The translations under genes were made by a program, and so were the position numbers. Source: Paracoccus zeaxanthinifaciens ATCC 21588 (GTDB lineage Bacteria > Pseudomonadota > Alphaproteobacteria > Rhodobacterales > Rhodobacteraceae). Taken from it: a stretch of DNA of 64,000 nucleotides. The stretch is from positions 248,001 to 312,000 of the forward strand of contig NZ_ATUJ01000003.1 in the NCBI RefSeq assembly GCF_000420145.1. Reading direction: 5' to 3'. The notes under the pieces were generated by a model that saw only the letters and a list, made by a program, of their open reading frames with translations, ran no database searches and had not been told where the DNA came from. How positions within the stretch are numbered: the first letter of the stretch is position 1; each line of letters starts with the position of its first letter. Positions 26,632 to 35,958 of this stretch are shown here, piece after piece.

Positions 26632-27432
26632 TCAGCCGGCCATCGTCGCGGACAGGAACTGCCGCAGGCGGTCGGTCTTGGGGGCCCCGAACAGCTGTTC
26701 GGGCGGGCCTTCCTCGCAGATGACGCCCTGGTGCAGGAACACGACATGGTCGCTGACATCCGCCGCAAGGCGCATGTCATGCGTCACAAGGATCATGGTG
26801 CGATGCTCGGCCGCAAGATCCTTGATGACCTTGACGACCTCCTGCTGCAATTCGGGGTCCAGCGCGCTGGTCGGTTCATCGAACAGCAGCGCCTTGGGCT
26901 GCATGCACAGCGCACGCGCGATGGCGGCGCGCTGCTGCTGGCCGCCCGACAGCTGGGCGGGCCAGGCGTCGCACTTGTCGCCGATGCCGACCTTGGCCAG
27001 CAGGGCGCGGGCGCGGGTCTCGACCTCGGCGCGATCCTCGCCCAGGACGGTGACGGGGGCCTCCATGACGTTCTGCAGGATCGTCATGTGGGACCAAAGG
27101 TTGAACTGCTGGAAGACCATCGACAGGTTGGTGCGCAGGCTGCGCACCTGAGTGCGGTCGGCCGGATGGCGACCGTGGCCCTGCCCCTTCCAGCGGACGG
27201 GCTGCCCCTCGAACAGGATCTCGCCCTCCTCGCTCTGCTCCAGCAGGTTGCAGCAGCGCAGAAGCGTGGACTTGCCGGACCCGGACGATCCGATCAGGCT
27301 GATGACATGGCCGCGCGGTGCGCGCATCGAGACGCCCTTCAGAACCTGAAGGTCGCCATAGGATTTGCGAAGCCCCCGGATCTCGATGACCGGGGCGGCG
27401 GCGTCTGCTGTCATGTCGTTCCTGTCGTTCAT
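26632..27432 (-). CDS. Polar amino acid ABC ATP-binding protein (HisP/GlnQ type)
   Basis: 266 residues. Walker [29 protein letters not shown] signature and [18 protein letters not shown]alker B. The insertion [35 protein letters not shown] is characteristic of the HisP subgroup. First gene of the five-gene operon. An alternative ATG six codons in is possible. Confidence 0.93.
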   Translation of the reverse strand: MNDRNDMTADAAAPVIEIRGLRKSYGDLQVLKGVSMRAPRGHVISLIGSSGSGKSTLLRCCNLLEQSEEGEILFEGQPVRWKGQGHGRHPADRTQVRSLRTNLSMVFQQFNLWSHMTILQNVMEAPVTVLGEDRAEVETRARALLAKVGIGDKCDAWPAQLSGGQQQRAAIARALCMQPKALLFDEPTSALDPELQQEVVKVIKDLAAEHRTMILVTHDMRLAADVSDHVVFLHQGVICEEGPPEQLFGAPKTDRLRQFLSATMAG

Positions 27433-27479
27433 CCGCGAATAGGGCGGGAATTGCGCCGGTTTTGCAACCGGGCATGTCG

Positions 27480-27507
27480 GGCAACCTGCCGATATTGGCA
27501 GATTGCC
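27480..27507. repeat. Imperfect hairpin between purS and the ABC operon
   Basis: GGCAACCTGCC and GGCAGATTGCC form a stem with 10 of 11 pairs around a GATATT loop, located 16 bases past purS and 48 bases before the ABC ATG. Lacking a T run it is either a weak terminator for purS or an operator (core CTGCC-N6-GGCAG) for the ABC operon. Confidence 0.4.
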
Positions 27508-27523
27508 GCAGCGTCAGCCGGTC

Positions 27524-27766
27524 TTACTGCGCGATCTCGATGCTGTACTTCTCGATCACGGTATTGGCCAGCAGACCTTCGCACATGCGCGCGACCTCGG
27601 CCTTCGCAGCCTCGGGATCGGTCGCTTCCAGGTCAAGCTCGATCAGCTTGCCCTGGCGGACGCCGCCGACCCCCTTGTGGCCCAGGCCGCCCAGGGCGTG
27701 GCGGATCGCCTCGCCCTGCGGGTCCAGAACGCCGTCCTTCAGCATGATGGTGACAAGAGCTTTCAT
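27524..27766 (-). CDS. purS: Phosphoribosylformylglycinamidine synthase subunit PurS
   Basis: 80-residue small subunit that bridges PurQ and PurL in de novo purine synthesis. MKALVTIMLKDGVLDPQGEAI, ALGGLGHKGVGGVRQGK and LANTVIEKYSIEI are the family motifs. It follows purC by nine bases, but the usual next gene purQ is absent: the following gene is the ABC ATPase. PurQ and PurL must be elsewhere. Confidence 0.95.
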   Translation of the reverse strand: MKALVTIMLKDGVLDPQGEAIRHALGGLGHKGVGGVRQGKLIELDLEATDPEAAKAEVARMCEGLLANTVIEKYSIEIAQ

Positions 27767-27775
27767 GGCGGCCTC

Positions 27776-28537
27776 TCAGTTGATCGCGGTCGGTTTCAGG
27801 CTGGTCGTGTTGGCGGGCATCAGGCCCAGCCGGCGGGCGACCTCGGTATAGGCGTCCGTCAGATCGCCCAGGTCGCGGCGGAACACGTCCTTGTCCAGCT
27901 TCTGGCCAGTCTTGACGTCCCACAGCCGGCAGCTGTCGGGGCTGATCTCGTCGGCGACGATCAGGCGCATGAAGTCGTTGTCCCAGACGCGCCCGATCTC
28001 GATCTTGAAGTCGATCAGCTTGATGCCCGCGCCGTAGAACACGCCCGACAGGAAGTCGTTCACGCGCAGCGCCAGGCTGACGATGTCGTCCAGATCCTGC
28101 TGCGTGGCCCAGCCGAAGGCGATGATATATTCCTCGGACACCATCGGATCGCCCAGCTCGTCGTTCTTGAAGCTGTATTCCACGATGGGACGGGGCAGCA
28201 TCGTGCCCTCTTCCAGGCCCAGCCGCTTGGCCAGCGAGCCTGCCGCGAAATTGCGCACGATCACTTCCAGCGGCACGATCTCGACCTGGCGGATCAGCTG
28301 CTCGCGCATGTTGATGCGGCGGATGAAGTGGTTCGGCACGCCGATATTCGTCAGGCCCTGCATGAAGAACTCGGACAGGCGGTTGTTCAGCACGCCCTTG
28401 CCTTCGATGGTGGCCTTCTTCTGCGCGTTGAAGGCGGTCGCATCGTCCTTGAAGTACTGGACCAGCGTGCCCGGCTCAGTGCCTTCGTACAGGATCTTCG
28501 CTTTGCCTTCGTATATCTTCTTGCGCCGCGGTGCCAT
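27776..28537 (-). CDS. purC: SAICAR synthase
   Basis: 253 residues; joins aspartate to CAIR using ATP in purine synthesis. [14 protein letters not shown] is the ATP-binding start, then [28 protein letters not shown], and [34 protein letters not shown] covering the active-site Asp residues. The ATG before APRRKK gives the standard length; the upstream extension (GGCFAIRRG) is not conserved. Cytosolic; divergent from the zeta subunit gene. Confidence 0.97.
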   Translation of the reverse strand: MAPRRKKIYEGKAKILYEGTEPGTLVQYFKDDATAFNAQKKATIEGKGVLNNRLSEFFMQGLTNIGVPNHFIRRINMREQLIRQVEIVPLEVIVRNFAAGSLAKRLGLEEGTMLPRPIVEYSFKNDELGDPMVSEEYIIAFGWATQQDLDDIVSLALRVNDFLSGVFYGAGIKLIDFKIEIGRVWDNDFMRLIVADEISPDSCRLWDVKTGQKLDKDVFRRDLGDLTDAYTEVARRLGLMPANTTSLKPTAIN

Positions 28538-28667
28538 GGCCCGACCGTCCTTTCGCATGTCCCCGATGCCGCGCCTTATCGCGAAACACCCCCCACACGC
28601 AATACGAGGCTTGCCTGCACGGGGTCCGCATGCCCATATCTGTGTGATAAGACAGCAGGAGGGTCCG

Positions 28668-28982
28668 ATGACCACATTCGACGATCGCGAACGCGCTTAT
28701 GAATCCAAGTTCGCCCATGACGCCGAGCTGCGCTTCAAGGCCGAGGCCCGCCGCAACCGCCTGCTGGGCGAATGGGCGGCGGAACTGCTGGGCAAGACCG
28801 GCGACGATGCCCGCGCCTATGCCATGAGCGTGGTGACATCGGACTTCGAGGAACCGGGCGAGGAGGACGTCTACCGCAAGGTCGCGGCCGACCTGGACGG
28901 CAAGGCCGATGCCGACACGATCCGCGCCAAGATGACCGAGCTGACCGCGGAGGCCCGCCGGCAGGTCGCCGACGAGGCCTGA
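28668..28982 (+). CDS. F1Fo-ATPase inhibitor zeta subunit (DUF1476)
   Basis: 104 residues, the length of the zeta subunit known from Paracoccus denitrificans. N-terminal inhibitory helix [20 protein letters not shown], then [50 protein letters not shown] and a final helix [13 protein letters not shown]. The family blocks ATP hydrolysis by the ATP synthase when the proton gradient falls, by binding the F1 catalytic interface. AGGAGGG precedes the ATG. Not linked to atp genes here. Its presence supports the Rhodobacterales assignment. Confidence 0.93.
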   Translation: MTTFDDRERAYESKFAHDAELRFKAEARRNRLLGEWAAELLGKTGDDARAYAMSVVTSDFEEPGEEDVYRKVAADLDGKADADTIRAKMTELTAEARRQVADEA

Positions 28983-28986
28983 GCGT

Positions 28987-30309
28987 TCAGGCCGGGGCGG
29001 CTGCCGCCTCGGCCCTTGGATAGAGGCGGATCATCGTGACCGCCCGCGCGGCGTTCAGCGCCATGAGCGCCGCCCACAGCCCGTGATTGCCCATCACCGG
29101 CGGCAGCAGCAGCAGCAGCAGCACGAAGACCGCGACCGACTGGATCATCGCCACGCGCATCTCTCGTGTCAGGGTCGCGCCGATGAAGATGCCGTCCAGC
29201 ATCCACGCCCCCGCCCCCAGCAGCGGCGCGATGCCGATCCAGGGCAGGTAGTGGCGCGCCTCGGCCCGGACGCCCGGTGCCGTGGTCAGCAGGTCGATGA
29301 TCGGCCCGCCCGCCGCCATGAAGAACAGGCCCAGCACGACCGCGCCGCCCATTCCCCATTTCGATGTCAGCACCGATGCCCGGCGCACCCTGTCGGGACG
29401 CCCCGCGCCCACGGCCTGCCCGACCAGGCTTTCGGCGGCGAAGGCGAAGCCGTCCAGCGCGAAGGCCGTCAGCGTCACGAATTGCAGCAGGACCTGGTTC
29501 GCGGCCAGCGTCACGTCGCCCTGCCCCGCCCCCAGGAACAGGAAGCTGGTCATGCAGCCCTGCAGCAGCACCGAGCGGATCATGATGTCGCCATTGACGC
29601 GCGCGAAGCGTTCCAGCTTGGCCCGCGCCAGCAGCGCGGCCCCGCTGCGTGCGGCGGCGATGGCCCGCGCGATGACCGGACGCGCCAGCCACAGCCCGAC
29701 GCCCAGCCCCGCGAATTCCGCCACCAGCGTCGCCCAGGCCACGCCCGCCACCCCCAGGCCCAGCCCCAGCACGAACCACAGGTCCAGCGCCACGTTCAGC
29801 CCGTTCTGCAGCAGTTGCAGCCCCAGCACCGCGCGGGTGCGTTCGACCGCGATCAGCCAGCCGGTCAGCGCATAGAGCCCGATCGTCGCGGGTGCGCCCC
29901 AGATGCGGATGGCAAGATAGTCGCGCGCTAGGCTCTCGACCTCGGGGCTGGCGGGCGCCAGCCGGAACGCCGCCCAGAAGATCGGTGCCTGCAACGCGAC
30001 AAAGGCCAGACCCGCCGCGAAGGCGATGACCAGCGCGCGCAGCAGATGCGCGCCGACCTCGGGGGTATCGCCCGCGCCATGCGCCTGCGCCACCAGCCCC
30101 GACGTGCCCATCCGCAGGAACCCGAAGATCCAGTAGATCGAGGCCAGGATCACCGCGCCGATCCCCACCGCCCCGATGGGTTCGGGCGCGCCCAGCTGAC
30201 CGACCACGCCCGTATCGACCAGCCCCAGGATCGGCACCGTCAGGTTCGACAGCACGATGGGCACGGCGATGTGCAGGACCCGGTTTCGGGTCAGCTCGGC
30301 CCCGCTCAT
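28987..30309 (-). CDS. MATE family efflux transporter (DinF-like)
   Basis: 440 residues, twelve predicted helices in two six-helix halves. VLSNLTVPILGLVDTGVVGQLG and IFGFLRMGTSGLVAQAHGAGD open the N-half; ANQVLLQFVTLTAFALDGFAFAAESLVGQAVGAG is the conserved C-half block that groups it with DinF/eukaryotic-like MATE. It exports cationic drugs or metabolites in exchange for Na+ or H+; the substrate is unknown. Overlaps the stop of the thioesterase upstream by four bases. Confidence 0.93.
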   Translation of the reverse strand: MSGAELTRNRVLHIAVPIVLSNLTVPILGLVDTGVVGQLGAPEPIGAVGIGAVILASIYWIFGFLRMGTSGLVAQAHGAGDTPEVGAHLLRALVIAFAAGLAFVALQAPIFWAAFRLAPASPEVESLARDYLAIRIWGAPATIGLYALTGWLIAVERTRAVLGLQLLQNGLNVALDLWFVLGLGLGVAGVAWATLVAEFAGLGVGLWLARPVIARAIAAARSGAALLARAKLERFARVNGDIMIRSVLLQGCMTSFLFLGAGQGDVTLAANQVLLQFVTLTAFALDGFAFAAESLVGQAVGAGRPDRVRRASVLTSKWGMGGAVVLGLFFMAAGGPIIDLLTTAPGVRAEARHYLPWIGIAPLLGAGAWMLDGIFIGATLTREMRVAMIQSVAVFVLLLLLLPPVMGNHGLWAALMALNAARAVTMIRLYPRAEAAAAPA

Positions 30310-30806
30310 TGCTGGGGCATCAGGAAATGCCCCGTCGCCTGCGCCATCAGCCGCGAGCGGTTGTCCTGCCAGGTCTCGACATGGACGCTGGCATAGCGGC
30401 GGCCCGACCGGATGATCCGCGCCCGCGCATAGGCGTCGCGCGGCAGCCCCGACCGGAGGTAGTCGACAGTGAAGTCGATGGTCTTGGGCAGGCGCGGCAC
30501 GCTGCCCGGCACCTCGGCGGTGGGGGCGATGCGGCCTGCCTCCATGTCCTCCCACATGGCGGTCCAGGCCAGTTCCATGATGGCGGTCATTTCAAGGAAG
30601 GCCGCCGTCACGCCGCCATGGATCGCAGGCAGGCGCGGATTGCCGATCAGCTTCTCGTCGAAGGGCAGGATGGCCGTCAGCTCGTCGCCGCGGCGGTCGA
30701 ACTGCACGCCCAGCCACTGCATGTAGGGCACGCCCGCGACAAGCGCCTTCAGCGCCGAATCGCGGCGGGACTTGATCTGGTGAAGCGGTTCGTTGCGATC
30801 GCCCAT
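30306..30806 (-). CDS. PaaI family hotdog thioesterase
   Basis: 166-residue hotdog-fold acyl-CoA thioesterase. LPAIHGGVTAAFLEMTAIMEL is the active-site HGG helix with the catalytic acidic residue in LEMTA, followed by TIDFTVDYLRSG and YASVHVETW. Overlaps the MATE gene. Likely hydrolyses aromatic or medium-chain acyl-CoA; the substrate is not evident. Confidence 0.88.
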   Translation of the reverse strand: MGDRNEPLHQIKSRRDSALKALVAGVPYMQWLGVQFDRRGDELTAILPFDEKLIGNPRLPAIHGGVTAAFLEMTAIMELAWTAMWEDMEAGRIAPTAEVPGSVPRLPKTIDFTVDYLRSGLPRDAYARARIIRSGRRYASVHVETWQDNRSRLMAQATGHFLMPQQ

Positions 30807-30809
30807 GGC

Positions 30810-31253
30810 TTACCTCTCGATCGTGAAGGCGCCGGTCGCGGTCGCCACGGGGTTTCCGCCGTCCTCGTCCAGCGCGACGGCGCGCAGGAAGGCCACGCTG
30901 CGGGTCATGTGATAGCATTCGGCACGCGCGGTGATGCGCTGGCGCGGGGTGGCCGACCGCATGTAGTCGATGCGCAGGTCCAGCGTCGCGGTGGATCGCG
31001 GCTGGCTGGGATGGCACATGACCGCCGCACCCGAACAGGTATCCATCAGCGCCGAGATGACGCCGCCGTGGATCACGCCCGTGTGCGGATCGCCGACCAG
31101 ATGCTCGGCCCAGGGCATCGAGATGACGGCACGGCCCGCGCCGATCTCGTCCACGCGCATCTGCAGCGCCTTTGCATGTGGCAATTGCTCGATGAAGGCC
31201 TGGGCAAGCTCGGCCCTCTGGGCGGCATCGGGGGCCGGACGGTCCTCGGACAT
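30810..31253 (-). CDS. PaaI family hotdog thioesterase
   Basis: 147 residues. [21 protein letters not shown] is the hotdog active-site helix with D in ALMDT, then [12 protein letters not shown] and [19 protein letters not shown] paralogue of the gene three bases downstream; the two could form a heterotetramer. Divergent from the MerR gene at 31380, which sits beside a beta-oxidation operon, so regulation by it and a role in acyl-CoA turnover are plausible. Confidence 0.88.
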   Translation of the reverse strand: MSEDRPAPDAAQRAELAQAFIEQLPHAKALQMRVDEIGAGRAVISMPWAEHLVGDPHTGVIHGGVISALMDTCSGAAVMCHPSQPRSTATLDLRIDYMRSATPRQRITARAECYHMTRSVAFLRAVALDEDGGNPVATATGAFTIER

Positions 31254-31300
31254 GGGTGCTCCTGTCGTTTTGGAATGAATATCCCTGCCCGTGCACAAGG

Positions 31301-31324
31301 CTCAACCCCGTCGATTCGGTTGAG
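31301..31324. promoter_or_regulatory. Inverted repeat in thioesterase/MerR divergent region
   Basis: CTCAACC and GGTTGAG, 7-base perfect arms 10 bases apart, lie midway in the 126-base divergent space. Possible operator for the MerR-type protein; TTGACG follows at 31347-31352. Confidence 0.35.
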
Positions 31325-31379
31325 ATGCGTTCGCCGATTGCCTAAGTTGACGCCAAGGGAAATTCCACAGGAGGCGCGG

Positions 31380-31757
31380 ATGACCGGGGACGAACTCAGT
31401 TTCAAGGAAATGTGCGCACGATTCGACGTCACGCCGCGCACGCTGCGGTATTACGAATATATCGAGCTGCTGCAGCCCCGCAAGGAAGGGCGTGCCCGCT
31501 ACTATGGCCCGCGCGAGGTGGCGCGGATGACGCTGATCCTGCGCGGCCGCCGCTTCGGCTTCAGCCTGGAGGATATCCGCCAATGGCTGCTGATCTATGA
31601 CAAGCAGGGATCGCGCGAGCAGTACCAGACCTGGGTCGAGATGGCCGAACGGCAGCTGGGGGTGCTCGACGAACAGATCAGGGACCTTCAGGGCGCCCGC
31701 GACGAGTTGGAGGAGCTGCGTCGCGCCACCGCCGAGGAACTGAGCCGCATGGGCTGA
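31380..31757 (+). CDS. MerR family regulator, first of a tandem pair
   Basis: 125 residues. MerR winged helix with EMCARFDVTPRTLRYYEYIELLQPRKEGRARYYG, then ARMTLILRGRRFGFSLEDIRQWL and a C-terminal coiled helix (QLGVLDEQIRDLQGARDELEEL) for dimerisation. There are no C-terminal metal-binding Cys, so it is not of the metal-sensing type; it resembles regulators of fatty-acid and branched-chain acid catabolism (LiuR-like). AGGAGG precedes the ATG. Probably controls the fad operon and/or the thioesterases. Confidence 0.9.
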   Translation: MTGDELSFKEMCARFDVTPRTLRYYEYIELLQPRKEGRARYYGPREVARMTLILRGRRFGFSLEDIRQWLLIYDKQGSREQYQTWVEMAERQLGVLDEQIRDLQGARDELEELRRATAEELSRMG

Positions 31758-31791
31758 CGCGGCGGCAGGCGGATCGTGACGCGGCGTCTCG

Positions 31792-31807
31792 CTTACGTTC
31801 GCGTCAA
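31792..31807. promoter_or_regulatory. Imperfect palindrome before second MerR gene
   Basis: CTTACG-TTCG-CGTCAA, four of six arm positions symmetric, in the 107-base gap between the two MerR genes. Its TTGACG half-site (minus strand) recurs before the first MerR gene (31347). Candidate MerR operator. Confidence 0.35.
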
Positions 31808-31864
31808 CCTGCTCATATGTTCAGCCCAAGGACGACAAGCCGGTGAAGGAGGAGAAGCCGCCAG

Positions 31865-32263
31865 ATGTCCGACACGCTGATGACCATCCGAGAGATGTGC
31901 GACGCCTTCGAGGTGACGCCCCGCACGCTTCGCTTCTACGAGGCGCGCGAGCTGATCTTCCCGCAGCGGCGGGGGCAGCACCGTCTCTATGACCGCCGCG
32001 ACAGGGCGCGCCTGACGCTGATCCTGCGCGGGAAGCGGTTCGGCTTCAGCCTCGAACAGATACGGCAGCTTCTCGAGCTTTATGAACCCGGTGGCGTGAA
32101 CCGCACCCAGATCGCCGCGACGATCGAGGTGGGACGCGACCGCCTGGCGGACATGGAGCGTCAATACGCCGAGCTGAGCATCGCCATCGACGATCTGCGC
32201 AGGCAGATCGCGGATGCCGAACGCCGGCTGGTCGCCGACACAGATGAACATCCCACGGGGTAA
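31865..32263 (+). CDS. MerR family regulator, second of a tandem pair
   Basis: 132 residues; [33 protein letters not shown] and [30 protein letters not shown] are close to the first copy, so the pair arose by duplication. The C-terminal coiled region again lacks metal ligands. It starts the fad operon: the acyl-CoA dehydrogenase ATG is four bases past its stop, so it is probably an autoregulated repressor released by an acyl-CoA. Confidence 0.9.
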   Translation: MSDTLMTIREMCDAFEVTPRTLRFYEARELIFPQRRGQHRLYDRRDRARLTLILRGKRFGFSLEQIRQLLELYEPGGVNRTQIAATIEVGRDRLADMERQYAELSIAIDDLRRQIADAERRLVADTDEHPTG

Positions 32264-32267
32264 CGCC

Positions 32268-34043
32268 ATGCCGATCTATGAACCGCCCGTCCGCGACTTG
32301 CAATTCGTGCTGCATGACCTGCTGAAGCTGTCGCAATCCGACCTGCCCGGCCATTCCGATCTGGATCCCGAATTCACCGAGGCGATCCTCGATGCCGCGG
32401 GCAAGCTGTCCTCCGAGGTGCTGGCGCCGCTGAACCGCGTCGGCGACGAACAGGGCTGCGTGCTGGAAAACGGCGTCGTCCGCACGCCCGAGGGCTTCGA
32501 CAAGGCGTTCGAGGCGATGAAGGAAGGCGGCTGGACCGCGCTGGACTGCGACCCCGAATATGGCGGCCAGGGCATGCCCTACGTGCTGGGCACCGCGGTG
32601 GGCGAGCTGTTCGTCAGCGCCAACATGGCCTTCAACATGTACCAGGGCCTGACCCATGGTGCCTATTCGGCGATCCATGCCCATGGCACGGACGAACAGA
32701 AGCAGACCTATCTGCCCAAGATGGTCACCTGCGACTGGACCGGCACCATGAACCTGACGGAGCCGCATTGCGGCACCGACTTGGGCATGCTGCGCACCAA
32801 GGCCGAACCGCAGGACGACGGCAGCTATCTGATCACGGGCCAGAAGATCTTCATTTCCGCCGGCGATCACGACCTGGCCGAGAACGTCATCCACCTGGTG
32901 CTGGCCAAGGCCCCCGGCGGCGGCGAGGGCACCAAGGGCATCAGCCTGTTCATCGTGCCGAAATTCCTCGTGAACGAGGACGGATCGCTTGGGCAGGCCA
33001 ACGGCGTCTCGGTCGGTTCGCTGGAAGAGAAGATGGGCATCCACGGCAACGCCACCTGCGTCATGAACTATGACGGCGCGAAGGGCTGGCTGCTGGGCGA
33101 CCTGCACAAGGGCATGCGCGCCATGTTCACCATGATGAACGAGGCCCGCCTGGGCGTCGGCCTGCAGGGCTATGCCTGCGCGGTGCCCGCCTATCAGAAC
33201 GCGCTGGCCTATGCGAAGGACCGCCTGCAGGGCCGCGCCGTCACCGGTGCGAAGAACCCCGCCGGTCCGGCCGATCCGCTGATCGTGCATCCCGACATCC
33301 GCCGCAGCCTGATGGACCAGAAATCCTTCCTGGAAGGCGCGCGTGCGCTGGCCCTGTGGGGTGCGCACCTGATCGACCGCACCCACATGGCGAATGATGC
33401 GGATGCCGAGGGCATGATCTCGCTCATGACGCCGGTCATCAAGGGCTTCATGACCGACAAGGGCCTGGAAACCACGATCCTTGCCCAGCAGGTCTTCGGC
33501 GGCCACGGCTATGTCGAGGAATGGGGCATGTCGCAATTCGTCCGCGATGCGCGCATCACCATGATCTACGAAGGTGCGAACGGCGTGCAGGCGCTGGACC
33601 TTGTCGGCCGCAAGCTGGCGCAGGACGGCGGCAAGCATGTCATGGCCTTCTTCGAGATGGTGAAATCCTTCTGCAAGGACCATTCCGAAGGCCCGCTGGC
33701 CGACGACTTCATCGCGCCCCTGAAGGCCGCGTCCAAGGATCTGCAGACCGCCGCCATGTTCTTCATGGAACGCGGGATGAAGAACCCCGACGACGCGCTG
33801 GCAGGCAGCTACGACTTCATGCACCTGTTCGGGCACGTGACCTTCGGCCTGATCTGGGCGCGGATGGCCGTCACCGCGCAGGCCGCGCTGGACGCAGGCA
33901 CCGCCGACGAGGCGTTCTATCGCACCAAGCTGGCGACCGGGCGCTACTACATGAAGCGGCAGCTGCCCATGACCGCCACGCATCTGGCACGCATCCAGTC
34001 GGGCGCCGACACGGTGATGGCGCTGGAGGCGGAAGCGTTCTGA
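32268..34043 (+). CDS. Acyl-CoA dehydrogenase, long form
   Basis: 591 residues, first oxidation step of beta-oxidation, FAD-dependent. N-terminal extension [16 protein letters not shown] is typical of this subgroup. [14 protein letters not shown] binds FAD/substrate, [38 protein letters not shown] includes the catalytic Glu (MIYEG). A C-terminal helical domain after residue 470 is the extra domain of the longer family. Electrons should pass to ETF. Operon with GST, thiolase and FadB. Confidence 0.93.
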   Translation: MPIYEPPVRDLQFVLHDLLKLSQSDLPGHSDLDPEFTEAILDAAGKLSSEVLAPLNRVGDEQGCVLENGVVRTPEGFDKAFEAMKEGGWTALDCDPEYGGQGMPYVLGTAVGELFVSANMAFNMYQGLTHGAYSAIHAHGTDEQKQTYLPKMVTCDWTGTMNLTEPHCGTDLGMLRTKAEPQDDGSYLITGQKIFISAGDHDLAENVIHLVLAKAPGGGEGTKGISLFIVPKFLVNEDGSLGQANGVSVGSLEEKMGIHGNATCVMNYDGAKGWLLGDLHKGMRAMFTMMNEARLGVGLQGYACAVPAYQNALAYAKDRLQGRAVTGAKNPAGPADPLIVHPDIRRSLMDQKSFLEGARALALWGAHLIDRTHMANDADAEGMISLMTPVIKGFMTDKGLETTILAQQVFGGHGYVEEWGMSQFVRDARITMIYEGANGVQALDLVGRKLAQDGGKHVMAFFEMVKSFCKDHSEGPLADDFIAPLKAASKDLQTAAMFFMERGMKNPDDALAGSYDFMHLFGHVTFGLIWARMAVTAQAALDAGTADEAFYRTKLATGRYYMKRQLPMTATHLARIQSGADTVMALEAEAF

Positions 34044-34064
34044 GAACCCTGAAACCATGACGGA

Positions 34065-34083
34065 CCGGGGGCCGGGCCCCCGG
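34065..34083 (+). other. Very strong GC hairpin between dehydrogenase and GST genes
   Basis: CCGGGGGC / GCCCCCGG, 8 perfect G-C pairs with a 3-base loop, sits 22 bases past the dehydrogenase stop and 12 before the GST ATG. No T run follows, so it is likely an mRNA-stabilising or polarity element, not a terminator. Confidence 0.6.
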
Positions 34084-34094
34084 CACTCGGAGGG

Positions 34095-34739
34095 ATGATG
34101 ACGGCAAGGCTCTGGTGCTTCGGCGAAAGCGGCAACGCCTACAAGGCGGCGCTGACATTGCAGCTGGCGGGACATGACTGGGAACCGGTCTATGTCGACT
34201 TCTTCAACGGCGAGGCGCGCGGCCCCGAATTCCGCGCGCTGAACCCGATGGGAGAGGTGCCCGTTTTCCGCGAGGGGGACCTGACGCTGACGCAATCGGC
34301 GGTGATCCAGATGCATGTCGCGGATCTGCACGGCAAGTTCTGGGGCACCGACCGCAACGAGACGCTGCGCTGGCTGATGTTCGACAACCACAAGGTCTCG
34401 GCCTCGGGCGGGCCGGCACGGTTCCAGCTGAACTTCATCCCGCAGAACAAGCGCCCCGTGGGCGCGGCCGAGTTCCTTCAGGGGCGCCTTCTGGCCGCGT
34501 TGAAGGTGCTGGACGCGCATCTGGCGGATCGCGACTGGGTCGCCCCGGGCGGCCCGACCATCGCCGATTTCGCGCTGTGCGGTTACCTCTATTATCCCGA
34601 GCCCTTCGGCTTCGATCGCGCCGAATGGAAGAACATCGACCGCTGGCTGGACGGCATCGCCGCCCTGCCCGGCTGGAAACACCCCTATGACCTGATGCCC
34701 GGCAATCCATCCGACCGGGCGACCGAGGAGGACATATGA
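34095..34739 (+). CDS. Glutathione S-transferase family protein
   Basis: 214 residues. Thioredoxin-like N-domain: LWCFGESGNAYKAALTLQLAGHDWEPVYVDF, then NPMGEVPVF and LTQSAVIQMHVADL (Glutathione gamma-Glu contact at QS). C-domain helices end with GPTIADFALCGYLYYPE. ATGATG: either ATG is possible, GGAGGG being right before. A GST inside a fad operon may use glutathione to deal with reactive enals or halides; this is inference. ATGA overlap with the thiolase gene. Confidence 0.9.
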   Translation: MMTARLWCFGESGNAYKAALTLQLAGHDWEPVYVDFFNGEARGPEFRALNPMGEVPVFREGDLTLTQSAVIQMHVADLHGKFWGTDRNETLRWLMFDNHKVSASGGPARFQLNFIPQNKRPVGAAEFLQGRLLAALKVLDAHLADRDWVAPGGPTIADFALCGYLYYPEPFGFDRAEWKNIDRWLDGIAALPGWKHPYDLMPGNPSDRATEEDI

Positions 34740-35947
34740 CCGACGCATTCATCTATGACGCCGCCCGCACGCCGCGCGGCAAGGGCCGCCCCGATGGCAG
34801 CCTGCACGAGGTTACGTCGCTGGCGCTGTCCGCGCGCCTGCTGAACGCGGTCAAGGAACGCAACAACCTGGAAGGTCACGCGGTCGAGGACGTGATCTGG
34901 GGCAATGTCACCCAGGTCAAGGAACAGGGCGGCTGCCTTGCGCGCAGCGCGGTGCTGGCATCCGACCTGGACGAGCGCATCCCGGGCCTGTCGATCAACC
35001 GCTTCTGCGCATCGGGGATGGAGGCCGTGAACCTGGCCGCCAACCAGATCAAGGGCGGCGCGGGCAGCGCCTATATCGCCGGCGGGGTCGAGATGATGGG
35101 CCGCGTCGCGATGGGCAGCGACGGGGCGGCCATCGCGGTCGATCCCAGCCTTGCGATGAAGTCCTATTTCGTGCCGCAGGGCATCAGCGCCGACATCATC
35201 GCGACCGAATACGGCTTTGACCGCGACCAGGCCGACGCCCTGGCACTGGAAAGCCAGCGCCGCGCCGCGCAGGCCTGGCAGGAAGGCCGCTTCGACAAGT
35301 CCATCGTCCCGGTCATCGACCAGAACGGCCTGACGATCCTTGATCGCGACGAATACATGCGCCCCGGCACCACGATCGACGATCTGGCCAAGCTGAAGCC
35401 CGCTTTCAAGGAGATGGGCGAGATGATGCCCGGCTTCGACAAGGTGGCGATGCTGAAATACCCGCATCTGTCCGCCATCGACCACATCCACCATGCGGGC
35501 AACAGCAGCGGTATCGTGGACGGCGCCGCCGCCGTGCTGATCGGGAACGAGGAATTCGGCAAGGCCCACGGCCTGAAGCCCCGCGCCCGCATCCGGTCCA
35601 CCGCCAAGATCGGCACCGATCCCACGATCATGCTGACCGGCCCCGTCCCCGTGACCGAGAAGATCCTGCGCGACAGCGGCATGTCCATCGGCGATATCGA
35701 TCTGTTCGAGGTGAACGAGGCCTTCGCCTCGGTCGTGCTGCGCTTCATGCAGGCCTTCCAGGTCGATCCGGCCAAGGTGAACGTCAATGGCGGCGCGATC
35801 GCCATGGGTCACCCGCTTGGCGCGACGGGCGCGATCATCATCGGCACCCTGCTGGACGAGCTGGAGCGTCAGGACAAGAACGTGGGTCTGGCGACCCTGT
35901 GCATCGCGTCCGGCATGGGCGCGGCCACCATCATCGAACGCGTGTGA
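34736..35947 (+). CDS. fadA: Acetyl-CoA C-acyltransferase (FadA-type thiolase)
   Basis: 403 residues; thiolytic last step of beta-oxidation. The nucleophile lies in INRFCASGMEAVNLAA, the His in GGAIAMGHPLGATGA and the second Cys in LATLCIASGMGAA. VNEAFASVVL and HHAGNSSGIVDGAAA are also conserved. Forms the trifunctional complex with the next gene, 11 bases on. Reverse biosynthetic thiolase is less likely, given the operon. Confidence 0.95.
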   Translation: MTDAFIYDAARTPRGKGRPDGSLHEVTSLALSARLLNAVKERNNLEGHAVEDVIWGNVTQVKEQGGCLARSAVLASDLDERIPGLSINRFCASGMEAVNLAANQIKGGAGSAYIAGGVEMMGRVAMGSDGAAIAVDPSLAMKSYFVPQGISADIIATEYGFDRDQADALALESQRRAAQAWQEGRFDKSIVPVIDQNGLTILDRDEYMRPGTTIDDLAKLKPAFKEMGEMMPGFDKVAMLKYPHLSAIDHIHHAGNSSGIVDGAAAVLIGNEEFGKAHGLKPRARIRSTAKIGTDPTIMLTGPVPVTEKILRDSGMSIGDIDLFEVNEAFASVVLRFMQAFQVDPAKVNVNGGAIAMGHPLGATGAIIIGTLLDELERQDKNVGLATLCIASGMGAATIIERV

Positions 35948-35958
35948 GGGATCAGACC

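Noticed and set aside
34065..34083. Hairpin read as terminator of the dehydrogenase gene
   Set aside because: No T run follows and the operon continues with coupled genes, so it is listed as a hairpin only.
32046..34748. Long open frame opposite the acyl-CoA dehydrogenase gene
   Set aside because: High GC with strong third-position G/C bias leaves antisense frames open; its translation is His/Arg/Gln-rich, without domain motifs, and the plus-strand gene is certain. The same applies to long frames opposite fadB, yjbH, chrA and nifR3.
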